Assembly: GCA_023436425.1 (NCBI GenBank)
Contig: JAEZJD010000117.1
Span: 1-5,893, forward strand
Length of the DNA stretch: 5,893 nt
Direction: 5' to 3'
From: Bacteroidota bacterium
GTDB lineage: Bacteria > Bacteroidota > Bacteroidia > Chitinophagales > Chitinophagaceae
The notes below the pieces were generated by a model. The model was not told the DNA's origin. It searched no databases and was given only the letters and a program-made list of their open reading frames with translations. This document shows positions 1-5,893 of this stretch, piece by piece (the first letter of the stretch is position 1; the number at the start of each line of letters is the position of its first letter). The position numbers and the translations under genes are program-made.

Positions 1-1913
1 TCGGTGCTCGTCAGCTGAGTTCCCACCTGCGTTGTTGTCTTTTTAAATGTGCTCACTTTAGCGCCAAAGAGTGTGTCCCTGATAATTTCCGCATAACTGC
101 TCATGAATTGTGAGAGGAGAGCATCGAGTCCTGAATCACTTGCACCAACAATGTGCACTACATTCTTCATCCAAATGCGGTCTTCCAACTTAGGTGAGAA
201 TGTATTTTGAGCCAGCTCGTACTCCTGCATTTTCTTTAAATAAACAGAAATGTCGTTGGAGGAGATTGCAGAAAGCCGGCCGATCGGAACTTCAGGAACG
301 AAAGAACCCTGTTGCGCAGCAAGTAATATGTCAGATGCCGGCCAACCATATGTTGGAACCAGATTTAGTTTAGCGGCGTTTGCAATTTCCGTGGCGTTAT
401 TATTTGTCTCGATCGTTCTTTGGTCCACATAATTCATTCCCCTGCCGATAATGAACACGTATTTCGGAGTTGCCGTAAAGTTTCGCTTTGCGTACAGAAT
501 AAAGTTTCTGATACCTGCAGGATTTTTATTTATTCCGAATCCGAATTGGTCAATTAAATCATCCGACACGTAAACTTTTGCATTGTAACCACCGCCGGCA
601 GGCGAACTTCTGTATGCACGATATTGTTCAACAGGGTTTGCTCCTGTCATCAAAATCGGGTTGGAAATAATCAGATAATCGCCGCGAGTTGCCGCTGTAT
701 TGTAATTAATGAACGTGCGTGATGTCAGCGAATTTATCGTGTTGACGTTAGAGGCTTCTTCACTTACCAACACCAGATTTCGTGAAGTGGAAGACGGTTG
801 CAATACAAATTTTACCAGCGGCGCTGCAGAAATATCTCCTACATATCTTTTTCCATTTGTGAGATCGTACAAAACCGGAGCAGCACTTCCGAAGGAGAAA
901 TTGGCTATCTGCAAAAAATTGCCCGACGCAGAAGCAGGAAGAGAGAACTCGAAGTTATTTGCTCCGCCAAAATTAAATTGTCTCGCATAGGTAAGCTCAT
1001 ATTTATGAACCACCATTCTGTCGACTACAGGGCAATTTGGCGGCGCTGGGCATGCAGTAATGTTCGTCACTACCACACTAGCATTGCCAGAAGACAATAA
1101 AGCGGACGCAAAGTTCGTAGAATCAACCCGGAAGCTCATTTCAGAAATGGGATTACCGAGCAGCGAGTCGCCATTCAGCGTGACTTTGTAGCGTCTCTCG
1201 TTAAATGAATTACCCGAAACGGCGACCTTGAATTTTGGAGCAGGACCACCATTGTATGGATATAAATTTTGAAGCACATCGTTTAATGTGCCGTAATTGA
1301 ATCCTCCTGAATATGTTGTTGTAATATCATCAGATGTCCAGCCCTCGCCTTTGTCGTAAGAAGAAGAATACAACTTGTCTTCCAGGTTAAAACCGAGACC
1401 AGGGTTGAGTTGATTTTTAAAATAGTGCCCGGTTGTGTACAGAAAATAAGGCTCCGGAGGCAAGACATTTGCCGCAACATTATTTGCTGTGGTTTGCAAT
1501 CTCAGATTAGCTGCCGTAGCAGGATTAGCGGTTAAAAAATAAGCGGCAGTGTCGCTGATCAAACTCCATTTATCATTCAGTTGGTATTGTGGGTCACGAT
1601 AAAGTTCTCTGTCAGGTTTGCCATCGTTCATTTGTCCCCAGAACTCTATGTAATCTGACGATGAGAAAGCGCCAGATCCTACAGACGTGTAAATCGGAAC
1701 CTGAACACCGTTTCGCCACAGTTGAAATTGTTCAGCGGGAATGTTTCCTAACCCTGCAGCAGCGAGTGTTGCTTGCGGAATTCTGAACAAACCGGTTTTC
1801 GCAACCTTGAATTTGTAATAAGTTTTTGTGAAGTCAATCCATTCGTTATTGTACACCTGCGCTTGTGCAAACAAACTGCAGCTGACCAATAAACCAAACA
1901 GAAGTTTTCTCAT
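1..1913 (-). CDS. T9SS C25-family peptidase / sortase, PorU2-like (partial, 3' end outside window)
   Basis: This is an exported cysteine peptidase of the gingipain (C25) family, resembling proteins called putative T9SS sortase PorU2. Such enzymes are thought to cut the C-terminal signal from T9SS cargo at the outer membrane and attach the cargo to the surface. The frame is open for 637 codons from ATG 1911-1913 to the left edge. Residues 1-19 form a signal peptide (MRKLLFGLLVSCSLFAQAQ). About residues 20-400 are a beta-rich N-terminal region, including YYKFKVAKTGLFRIP near 31-45 and a Cys pair, C288/C294. The C25 fold begins near GDYLIISNP (411 on), followed by IIGRGMNY (488-495), PTYGWPASD (520-528) and PIGRLSA (543-549). 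In gingipains the catalytic His (GHG-like) and Cys lie further on, so the active site and any C-terminal domain are outside the window and activity cannot be judged. The gene starts 16 bases after the PorV2-like gene with only an A/T-rich leader (GCTTTAAAAAATACTT), so it is probably translated from the same mRNA. Confidence is high for the family and moderate for the PorU2 subtype. Confidence 0.88.
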   Translation of the reverse strand, partial: MRKLLFGLLVSCSLFAQAQVYNNEWIDFTKTYYKFKVAKTGLFRIPQATLAAAGLGNIPAEQFQLWRNGVQVPIYTSVGSGAFSSSDYIEFWGQMNDGKPDRELYRDPQYQLNDKWSLISDTAAYFLTANPATAANLRLQTTANNVAANVLPPEPYFLYTTGHYFKNQLNPGLGFNLEDKLYSSSYDKGEGWTSDDITTTYSGGFNYGTLNDVLQNLYPYNGGPAPKFKVAVSGNSFNERRYKVTLNGDSLLGNPISEMSFRVDSTNFASALLSSGNASVVVTNITACPAPPNCPVVDRMVVHKYELTYARQFNFGGANNFEFSLPASASGNFLQIANFSFGSAAPVLYDLTNGKRYVGDISAAPLVKFVLQPSSTSRNLVLVSEEASNVNTINSLTSRTFINYNTAATRGDYLIISNPILMTGANPVEQYRAYRSSPAGGGYNAKVYVSDDLIDQFGFGINKNPAGIRNFILYAKRNFTATPKYVFIIGRGMNYVDQRTIETNNNATEIANAAKLNLVPTYGWPASDILLAAQQGSFVPEVPIGRLSAISSNDISVYLKKMQEYELAQNTFSPKLEDRIWMKNVVHIVGASDSGLDALLSQFMSSYAEIIRDTLFGAKVSTFKKTTTQVGTQLTST

Positions 1914-1929
1914 AAGTATTTTTTAAAGC

Positions 1930-3033
1930 TTACTTTTTCTTTTTGTTATTCACAAGATCCAGCTGAAGTGAAAACACATGCGTGTAGAGCGGATTTGACT
2001 GATTGGCGAGATTAGTAAATGCGTAATCAATTCTCACATTTTGAATTCTGAAACCGGCGCCGGCGCTTGGCTGATAAATCCAAACTTTTTTCTGGTTTAA
2101 TGTATCTCCGTCAGCAAGTGCCTTTTGGAAATTATTAATGCCTCCGCGCAGAAAAAAGTTATTGTTGAAATTTACTTCCAAGCCCACTTTTGGATCAATA
2201 CTCACCGGATCAGCGCTGATAAGTGTATTTCGTTTGCCATCAAAAGTGAAATCAAAATTTGCTTCTGCAAGTAAACTCGTTTTTTCTCCCAAACGAAAAT
2301 CACGACCAACGCCTGCAATCAATCTTGGTGCAGTTAGCTCACTTGATTTGACAGGTATTTCATTGTTTGTGAGATACAATGCCTGCTTTTCTTTTTCGCT
2401 GAAATTGAATGTCCATGCATTGAAAGTAGTAGTGATGTCACGACCAACAAATCCTAACTTCCACCTGCCCGTTTGTACTTGCAAACCCGCGTCCAGACCG
2501 AAGCCCCATGCTTTAGCGAACGTTCCCACGCTGCGGTGAATGACTTTGACATTCACACCAAAATTCACTTTCTTGTTTTCCGTTTCCTTTATTTTTTGCG
2601 CAAGCGAAACAAGAAAGCCGTAATCTGCAGAAGAAAACGCTTGAATGTTATTGTAATTGATCGAACCGTCCGGCTCTACCAAATACAACGTGTTCATAAT
2701 GTCATCGACGGCAAAACGGAGTGCCGTCAATCCGAGTGTACGTTTGTTACCTGAAAGTGGCAGCGCAAGACTGGCGAAATCGTATTTGCCGATGCTGGCA
2801 AAATATTCGGCATGCATCACATTTACCTGAGCATCATCTTGAACACCCGTTAAACCGGCGGGATTCCAATAACCTGCAGTGCCATCCACAACCGATGCTA
2901 CCTGTGCACTGCCCATTGCCAACCCTCTGGCACCTGCTCCGATGTTCAAAAACTCATTTGAATATTTTCTAAACTGAGCCGACGTATTGAGAAACAGTAA
3001 AAAACAAGTAACGACAGAAAAAATGGCTTTCAT
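1930..3033 (-). CDS. PorV/PorQ-family outer-membrane beta-barrel, PorV2-like T9SS component
   Basis: This is an outer-membrane barrel of the PorV/PorQ (FadL-like) family. Canonical PorV binds secreted T9SS cargo and delivers it to the PorU sortase complex. I chose ATG 3031-3033, giving 367 residues, because it starts a good signal peptide (MKAIFSVVTCFLLFLNTSA, cleavage before Q20). The reading frame extends upstream to an ATG at 3114, but those 27 codons are not signal-like and contain the likely -7 promoter element. The mature N-terminus has the family signature: KYSNEFLNIGAGARGLAMG (23-41), then GYWNPAGL (54-61). Alternating hydrophobic/polar strands follow to the end, with the last strand near HVFSLQLDL. 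After it comes an unusual basic tail, VNNKKKK. The N-terminal signature resembles proteins named PorV2 more than classical PorV, and the gene is directly followed by a PorU2-like peptidase, which supports that reading. It could instead be another paralogue of the PorV/PorQ superfamily. The barrel family is certain; the exact subtype is inferred. Confidence 0.87.
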   Translation of the reverse strand: MKAIFSVVTCFLLFLNTSAQFRKYSNEFLNIGAGARGLAMGSAQVASVVDGTAGYWNPAGLTGVQDDAQVNVMHAEYFASIGKYDFASLALPLSGNKRTLGLTALRFAVDDIMNTLYLVEPDGSINYNNIQAFSSADYGFLVSLAQKIKETENKKVNFGVNVKVIHRSVGTFAKAWGFGLDAGLQVQTGRWKLGFVGRDITTTFNAWTFNFSEKEKQALYLTNNEIPVKSSELTAPRLIAGVGRDFRLGEKTSLLAEANFDFTFDGKRNTLISADPVSIDPKVGLEVNFNNNFFLRGGINNFQKALADGDTLNQKKVWIYQPSAGAGFRIQNVRIDYAFTNLANQSNPLYTHVFSLQLDLVNNKKKK

Positions 3034-3091
3034 GCAGTCTATTTTCAGATAAGTGGCTTTTGCAGCGGTGTTATGATGGTTAAGCCATGGA

Positions 3092-3099
3092 CAAATATA
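3092..3099 (-). promoter_or_regulatory. Candidate Bacteroidota -7 element for the porV2-porU2 unit
   Basis: On the minus strand this reads TATATTTG, an exact match to the Bacteroidota -7 consensus TAnnTTTG. It lies 58 bases upstream of the chosen PorV2 start codon, implying a leader of about 50 bases. No TTG is found at the usual -33 distance (spacer about 19-21), so only half of the promoter is recognisable. Its position downstream of the alternative ATG at 3114 argues against that longer start. Confidence 0.5.
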
Positions 3100-3169
3100 A
3101 TGTTCCGCTCCCAAAAGGAGCTTTGGAATGAAAACGGATTAACACAGAATAAATTGTTTTTCACTGCTT

Positions 3170-3177
3170 TACTTTTG
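3170..3177 (+). promoter_or_regulatory. Candidate Bacteroidota -7 element for tyrS
   Basis: TACTTTTG matches TAnnTTTG exactly and lies 84 bases upstream of the tyrS ATG, giving a predicted leader of roughly 75-80 bases. A TTG at 3154-3156 is present, but its 13-base spacer is shorter than usual, so the -33 half is doubtful. The leader would include the 8-base tandem repeat at 3226-3249. I see no T-box or other recognisable tRNA-sensing leader. Confidence 0.4.
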
Positions 3178-3225
3178 CCGCTTTCGATATCAGCTTGCAG
3201 GTTCATTACTTGTAAAACCATTAGG

Positions 3226-3249
3226 TTGTGAACTTGTGAACTCGTAAAC
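3226..3249 (+). repeat. Three-unit 8-base tandem repeat in the tyrS leader
   Basis: There are two perfect copies of TTGTGAAC (3226-3233 and 3234-3241) and one diverged copy, TCGTAAAC (3242-3249). A further related stretch, CTTGTAAAAC, lies just upstream at 3209-3218. The array ends 12 bases before the tyrS ATG, so it occupies the place where a ribosome-binding site would lie. GTTCA at 3201-3205 could pair with TGAAC in any perfect unit, but the stem is only 5 bases. Function is unknown: it may be a slippage-prone spacer or a genome-wide mini-repeat. Confidence 0.8.
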
Positions 3250-3261
3250 TAATGATCAGAT

Positions 3262-4539
3262 ATGAATTTGATTGAAGAACTCCGCTGGAGAGGTTTGCTG
3301 CAGGACATTGTGCCCGGCACCGAAGAGCAATTGCAGAAAGACATGACAACGGCATATGTTGGTTTCGACCCTACAGCAGATTCATTGCATATTGGCAGCC
3401 TTGTGCCGATTCTGTTGTTGGTGCATTTGCAGAGAGCAGGTCACAAGCCTTTGGCGCTGGTCGGTGGCGCAACAGGGATGGTAGGAGACCCCAGCGGCAA
3501 AAGTGAAGAGCGGAATTTATTAAGTGAAGATGTGCTGCAGAGAAATCAGCAAGGAGTGAAGAAGCAGTTGATGCAATTTTTGGATTTTGACCCATCAAAG
3601 CCGAACGCTGCAGAAATGGTGAACAATTACGATTGGTTCAAAGACATGAATTTTCTGCAATTCATTCGCGACGTTGGCAAGCACCTTACCATCAATTACA
3701 TGATGAGCAAAGAAAGCGTGCGCAAGCGGATAGAAAGTGAAGGAGGAATAAGCTTCACGGAGTTTACGTATCAACTCATTCAGGGGTACGACTTTCTTTG
3801 GCTGTACCAAAATAAGAACTGCAAATTGCAAATGGGTGGTAGTGACCAATGGGGCAACATTACAACCGGGACAGAATTAATTCGCCGAAAAGCCGGCGGA
3901 GAAGCGTTTGCATTTACATGCCCGCTACTCACGAAAAGCGATGGCAGCAAATTTGGCAAAACAGAGCAAGGCAACGTTTGGCTCGATGCTGCGAAAACAT
4001 CACCTTACCATTTCTATCAATTTTGGGTAAATGCCGCCGATGCAGACGCAGAAAAGTGGATTAAAATTTTTACTTTTTTATCCCAGAAGCAGATTGAGGA
4101 ACTTATCCAGCAGCATAAGAAAGACGAATCCAAACGCGTATTGCAAAAACAACTGGCAAAAGAGCTCACGGTTTTTGTGCATGGCAAGGACGAGTACCAA
4201 AAAGCAATAGAGACAACTGAAAAACTTTTTGCACAGCAAAATGCATCTGCAGAAGAACTGACGGCGGGAGATTTGGAGAGCATGGAGGGGATTGTGAAGG
4301 TTCAATTTGCCAAAGAGAAGTTAGACGCAGGGGTAGATGTTGTGTCACTCGTATCGGAAACAAACATTTTTCCCAGCAAAGGAGAAGCAAGAAAAATGAT
4401 TCAAAATGGCGGAGTAAGCATTAACAGAAAAAAAGCAAACAGTGCGCAAGAGATTATTTCGAGCGAACACTTGTTGCATGACAAGTATCTGCTCGTGCAA
4501 AAAGGAAAAAGGAACTATTATTTAATTATTGCAGAATAG
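3262..4539 (+). CDS. tyrS: Tyrosyl-tRNA synthetase (TyrRS)
   Basis: This cytoplasmic class I aminoacyl-tRNA synthetase joins tyrosine to tRNA-Tyr using ATP. It is complete at 425 residues, the normal bacterial TyrRS length. The Rossmann catalytic domain occupies about residues 1-320. It has the HIGH-type motif as HIGS (43-46), the tyrosine-pocket helix YQLIQGYDF (170-178, with Y170, Q174 and D177), GGSDQWGN (192-199), and the second signature KFGKT (230-234) in place of KMSKS, as in Bacillus-type TyrRS. The C-terminal S4-like RNA-binding domain spans about 358-425, with SKGEARKMIQNGGVSIN at 372-388. The start is set by the standard N-terminus MNLIEELRWRGLL. There is no Shine-Dalgarno sequence, and an out-of-frame ATG lies 10 bases upstream. 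The second His of HIGH is Ser, which may be a lineage trait. The gene is divergent from porV2, and its last 14 bases overlap the end of the convergent permease gene. Confidence 0.98.
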   Translation: MNLIEELRWRGLLQDIVPGTEEQLQKDMTTAYVGFDPTADSLHIGSLVPILLLVHLQRAGHKPLALVGGATGMVGDPSGKSEERNLLSEDVLQRNQQGVKKQLMQFLDFDPSKPNAAEMVNNYDWFKDMNFLQFIRDVGKHLTINYMMSKESVRKRIESEGGISFTEFTYQLIQGYDFLWLYQNKNCKLQMGGSDQWGNITTGTELIRRKAGGEAFAFTCPLLTKSDGSKFGKTEQGNVWLDAAKTSPYHFYQFWVNAADADAEKWIKIFTFLSQKQIEELIQQHKKDESKRVLQKQLAKELTVFVHGKDEYQKAIETTEKLFAQQNASAEELTAGDLESMEGIVKVQFAKEKLDAGVDVVSLVSETNIFPSKGEARKMIQNGGVSINRKKANSAQEIISSEHLLHDKYLLVQKGKRNYYLIIAE

Positions 4540-5866
4540 TCTCACCGGCAGCCGGGCGGTTCTCAAATTTACTCTTGATAAAGTAGACAATAACTCCTGC
4601 AACAGCCATCATTGCACCCCAGAGAGCAAACCAGCCGGTTGACAGAAATACGAAAAGCCAAACAGCAATTGAAAGAATTACGGGAAGAGGAAAAAGCCAC
4701 ATCTGAAAAGGCAAATCTTTATTGCCAAATCGCTTGCGCAACAACACGACACCAACAGCCTGCCCGATAAACTGAACCAGTATGCGCATCGCCAGAATTG
4801 CTTTGATAACGTCACTCAGGCGAAAAAGAAGACTAAAGACAAATCCCACCGCGCAGAGAATTATTAAAGAGATGTAAGGAAAGTCTTTGGTAGGATGAAG
4901 CCGCGAAAATACTTTGAAAAAATTTCCATCCTTTGCAGCCGCATAGGGCACACGCGAATACCCAAGCACGACAGCAAAGAGAGATGAAAATGCCACACAC
5001 AAAATCAAAATAGTGACAACACTAGCTGCCGTCGTACCGTAAATATTTTGCATGAACGAGCTGACAAGATGTGCATCATCTTTTCGCACAGATTGCCACG
5101 GCATTACACTCATCACGCTAACATTCATCAGCAGATACAAAAACGCTATGCCTGCAACGGATATGAAAATACTTCTTGGGATATTTCTTTCCGGCTTGCT
5201 GATTTCACTTCCAAGATGACATACATTGTAGTAACCTAAATAGGCATAAACAGTGTGAACAGACCCATAACCAATCGCAGCGAGAAAGGCGTGGCTAAAA
5301 AAAGATTCCGTACCGGTCGGGAGCACATTTATCGCATGCTGTTGATGCGTTAACCCACTAATGATGATCCATAAAACTGTGAGAACGACAATGCTGCTCA
5401 GAATTATCGAAATTTTCCCAACGGTTTCAATTTTGCGGTACAAAACAACAAAAACTAGAATTACAAGGGATCCGGAAACGAGTTTTTGTTGCCAAAGACT
5501 GAGGTCAACGAGGTAGGTAAGGTATTGTGCAAAGCCGATTGATGCCGATGCAACAACCAAGGGTGCTTGTATGCTTGTTTGCCACACAAAAAGAAAACTC
5601 ATTAGCCTGCCGAACCGTTCTCCGTAAGCAATTCTGTGAAAATTGTATGTGCCTCCTGCAAGTGGATACTTTGCACCAAGTTCGCTCCAGATCATTGCGT
5701 CAACGAAGGCAACGAAAGCTCCGAAAATCCACGCCCAAAGAAAGCCGCCATTCTGAAAGTAGCTTATCACCAGCGGCATTACCACGAAAGGGCCAATGCC
5801 GACCATGTCAATCATGTTGATAGCTGTAGCCTGGAAAAGATTAAGTCGTCGTTTTAGTTCGGGCAT
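4526..5866 (-). CDS. APC-superfamily amino-acid permease
   Basis: This is an inner-membrane transporter of the amino acid-polyamine-organocation superfamily. It is complete at 446 residues with about 12 membrane segments, roughly at 14-36, 40-60, 86-115, 129-144, 151-170, 190-213, 233-254, 279-302, 331-349, 354-376, 388-408 and 411-430. The broken first helix carries GIGPF (23-27) where many relatives have GSGIF. ELGAKYPLAGGTY (62-74) is the conserved loop after helix 2. GSEISKPERNIPRSI (219-233) precedes helix 7, and YSRVPYAAAKDGNFFKVF (303-320) with HP at 324-325 forms the conserved cytoplasmic loop after helix 8. These loops resemble the LAT-type branch of the family. The substrate (which amino acid, uptake or exchange) cannot be told from sequence. 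The start MPELKRRLNLFQ fits the family. Only 27 bases upstream are in view, with no promoter recognised. The 3' end overlaps tyrS tail-to-tail by 14 bases, so neither gene has room for its own terminator before the other's coding region. Confidence 0.93.
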   Translation of the reverse strand: MPELKRRLNLFQATAINMIDMVGIGPFVVMPLVISYFQNGGFLWAWIFGAFVAFVDAMIWSELGAKYPLAGGTYNFHRIAYGERFGRLMSFLFVWQTSIQAPLVVASASIGFAQYLTYLVDLSLWQQKLVSGSLVILVFVVLYRKIETVGKISIILSSIVVLTVLWIIISGLTHQQHAINVLPTGTESFFSHAFLAAIGYGSVHTVYAYLGYYNVCHLGSEISKPERNIPRSIFISVAGIAFLYLLMNVSVMSVMPWQSVRKDDAHLVSSFMQNIYGTTAASVVTILILCVAFSSLFAVVLGYSRVPYAAAKDGNFFKVFSRLHPTKDFPYISLIILCAVGFVFSLLFRLSDVIKAILAMRILVQFIGQAVGVVLLRKRFGNKDLPFQMWLFPLPVILSIAVWLFVFLSTGWFALWGAMMAVAGVIVYFIKSKFENRPAAGETILQ

Positions 5867-5893
5867 TGTCGTGAGTGGTCAATCGGGTTGGTT

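Noticed and set aside
250..1786. Several 60-100 codon open frames on the plus strand (250-432, 709-990, 798-1100, 1589-1786) and one minus-strand frame (1283-1480)
   Set aside because: All lie inside the continuous PorU2-like frame, have no family resemblance or start signals, and read as shadows of it.
2138..2972. Plus-strand frames antisense to the PorV2-like gene
   Set aside because: Low-complexity, Arg/Cys/His-rich translations typical of antisense shadows. They overlap one another and a well-supported barrel gene.
3034..3114. N-terminal extension of the PorV2-like gene to an upstream ATG at 3114
   Set aside because: The 27 extra residues are not signal-like, would bury the real signal peptide, and span the candidate -7 element. 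The internal Met at 3033 gives a standard signal peptide.
3107..3121. Inverted repeat GCTCC-caaaa-GGAGC as a terminator
   Set aside because: The stem is only 5 bases and no T-run follows on either strand. It is also upstream of both genes rather than after one.
3371..4390. Minus-strand frames and one plus-strand alternate frame within tyrS
   Set aside because: TyrRS is unambiguous across the whole stretch. The alternate products are Cys/Phe/Ser-rich and unlike any family.
4544..4557. CCGGC-a-GCCGG palindrome near the tyrS end as a bidirectional terminator
   Set aside because: The loop would be one base, it lies within the permease coding sequence, and no T-tract adjoins it.
5048..5857. Plus-strand frames antisense to the permease
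   Set aside because: They overlap a clear 12-helix transporter, and no signal supports independent genes.

Overview
The window reads as a fragment of a Bacteroidota chromosome, most likely from the Chitinophagales/Chitinophagaceae. Three things support this. A PorV-like/PorU-like pair of the type IX secretion system (T9SS) occurs only in this phylum. The tyrosyl-tRNA synthetase begins with the typical Bacteroidota N-terminus. Genes start without Shine-Dalgarno sequences, and TAnnTTTG-type -7 elements lie upstream. The family assignment is inferred from remembered protein resemblance, not from a search.

Layout. (1) 1-1913, minus strand: the N-terminal 637 codons of a large exported C25 (gingipain-like) peptidase of the PorU/PorU2 type. 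It runs off the left edge before its catalytic His/Cys region. (2) 1930-3033, minus strand: a PorV/PorQ-family outer-membrane beta-barrel, best called PorV2-like. It lies 16 bases upstream of the peptidase, so the two form a porV2-porU2 transcription unit. (3) 3034-3261: a 228-base divergent intergenic region with one candidate -7 element facing each way and a short 8-base tandem repeat just before tyrS. (4) 3262-4539, plus strand: complete tyrS. (5) 4526-5866, minus strand: a complete APC-superfamily amino-acid permease. It converges on tyrS and overlaps its last 14 bases.

How the genes relate. The PorV2-like barrel and PorU2-like peptidase probably act together at the outer membrane: PorV-type proteins bind T9SS cargo and shuttle it to the PorU-type sortase, which removes the C-terminal signal and attaches the cargo to the surface. 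TyrRS charges tRNA-Tyr in the cytoplasm. The permease moves amino acids or related compounds across the inner membrane. No functional link between tyrS, the permease and the T9SS pair is visible beyond adjacency.

The window is almost fully coding. I found no tRNA, rRNA, CRISPR array, insertion sequence, convincing intrinsic terminator or sign of recent transfer. The least understood part is the PorU2/PorV2 pair. I see no clear undescribed multi-gene system.
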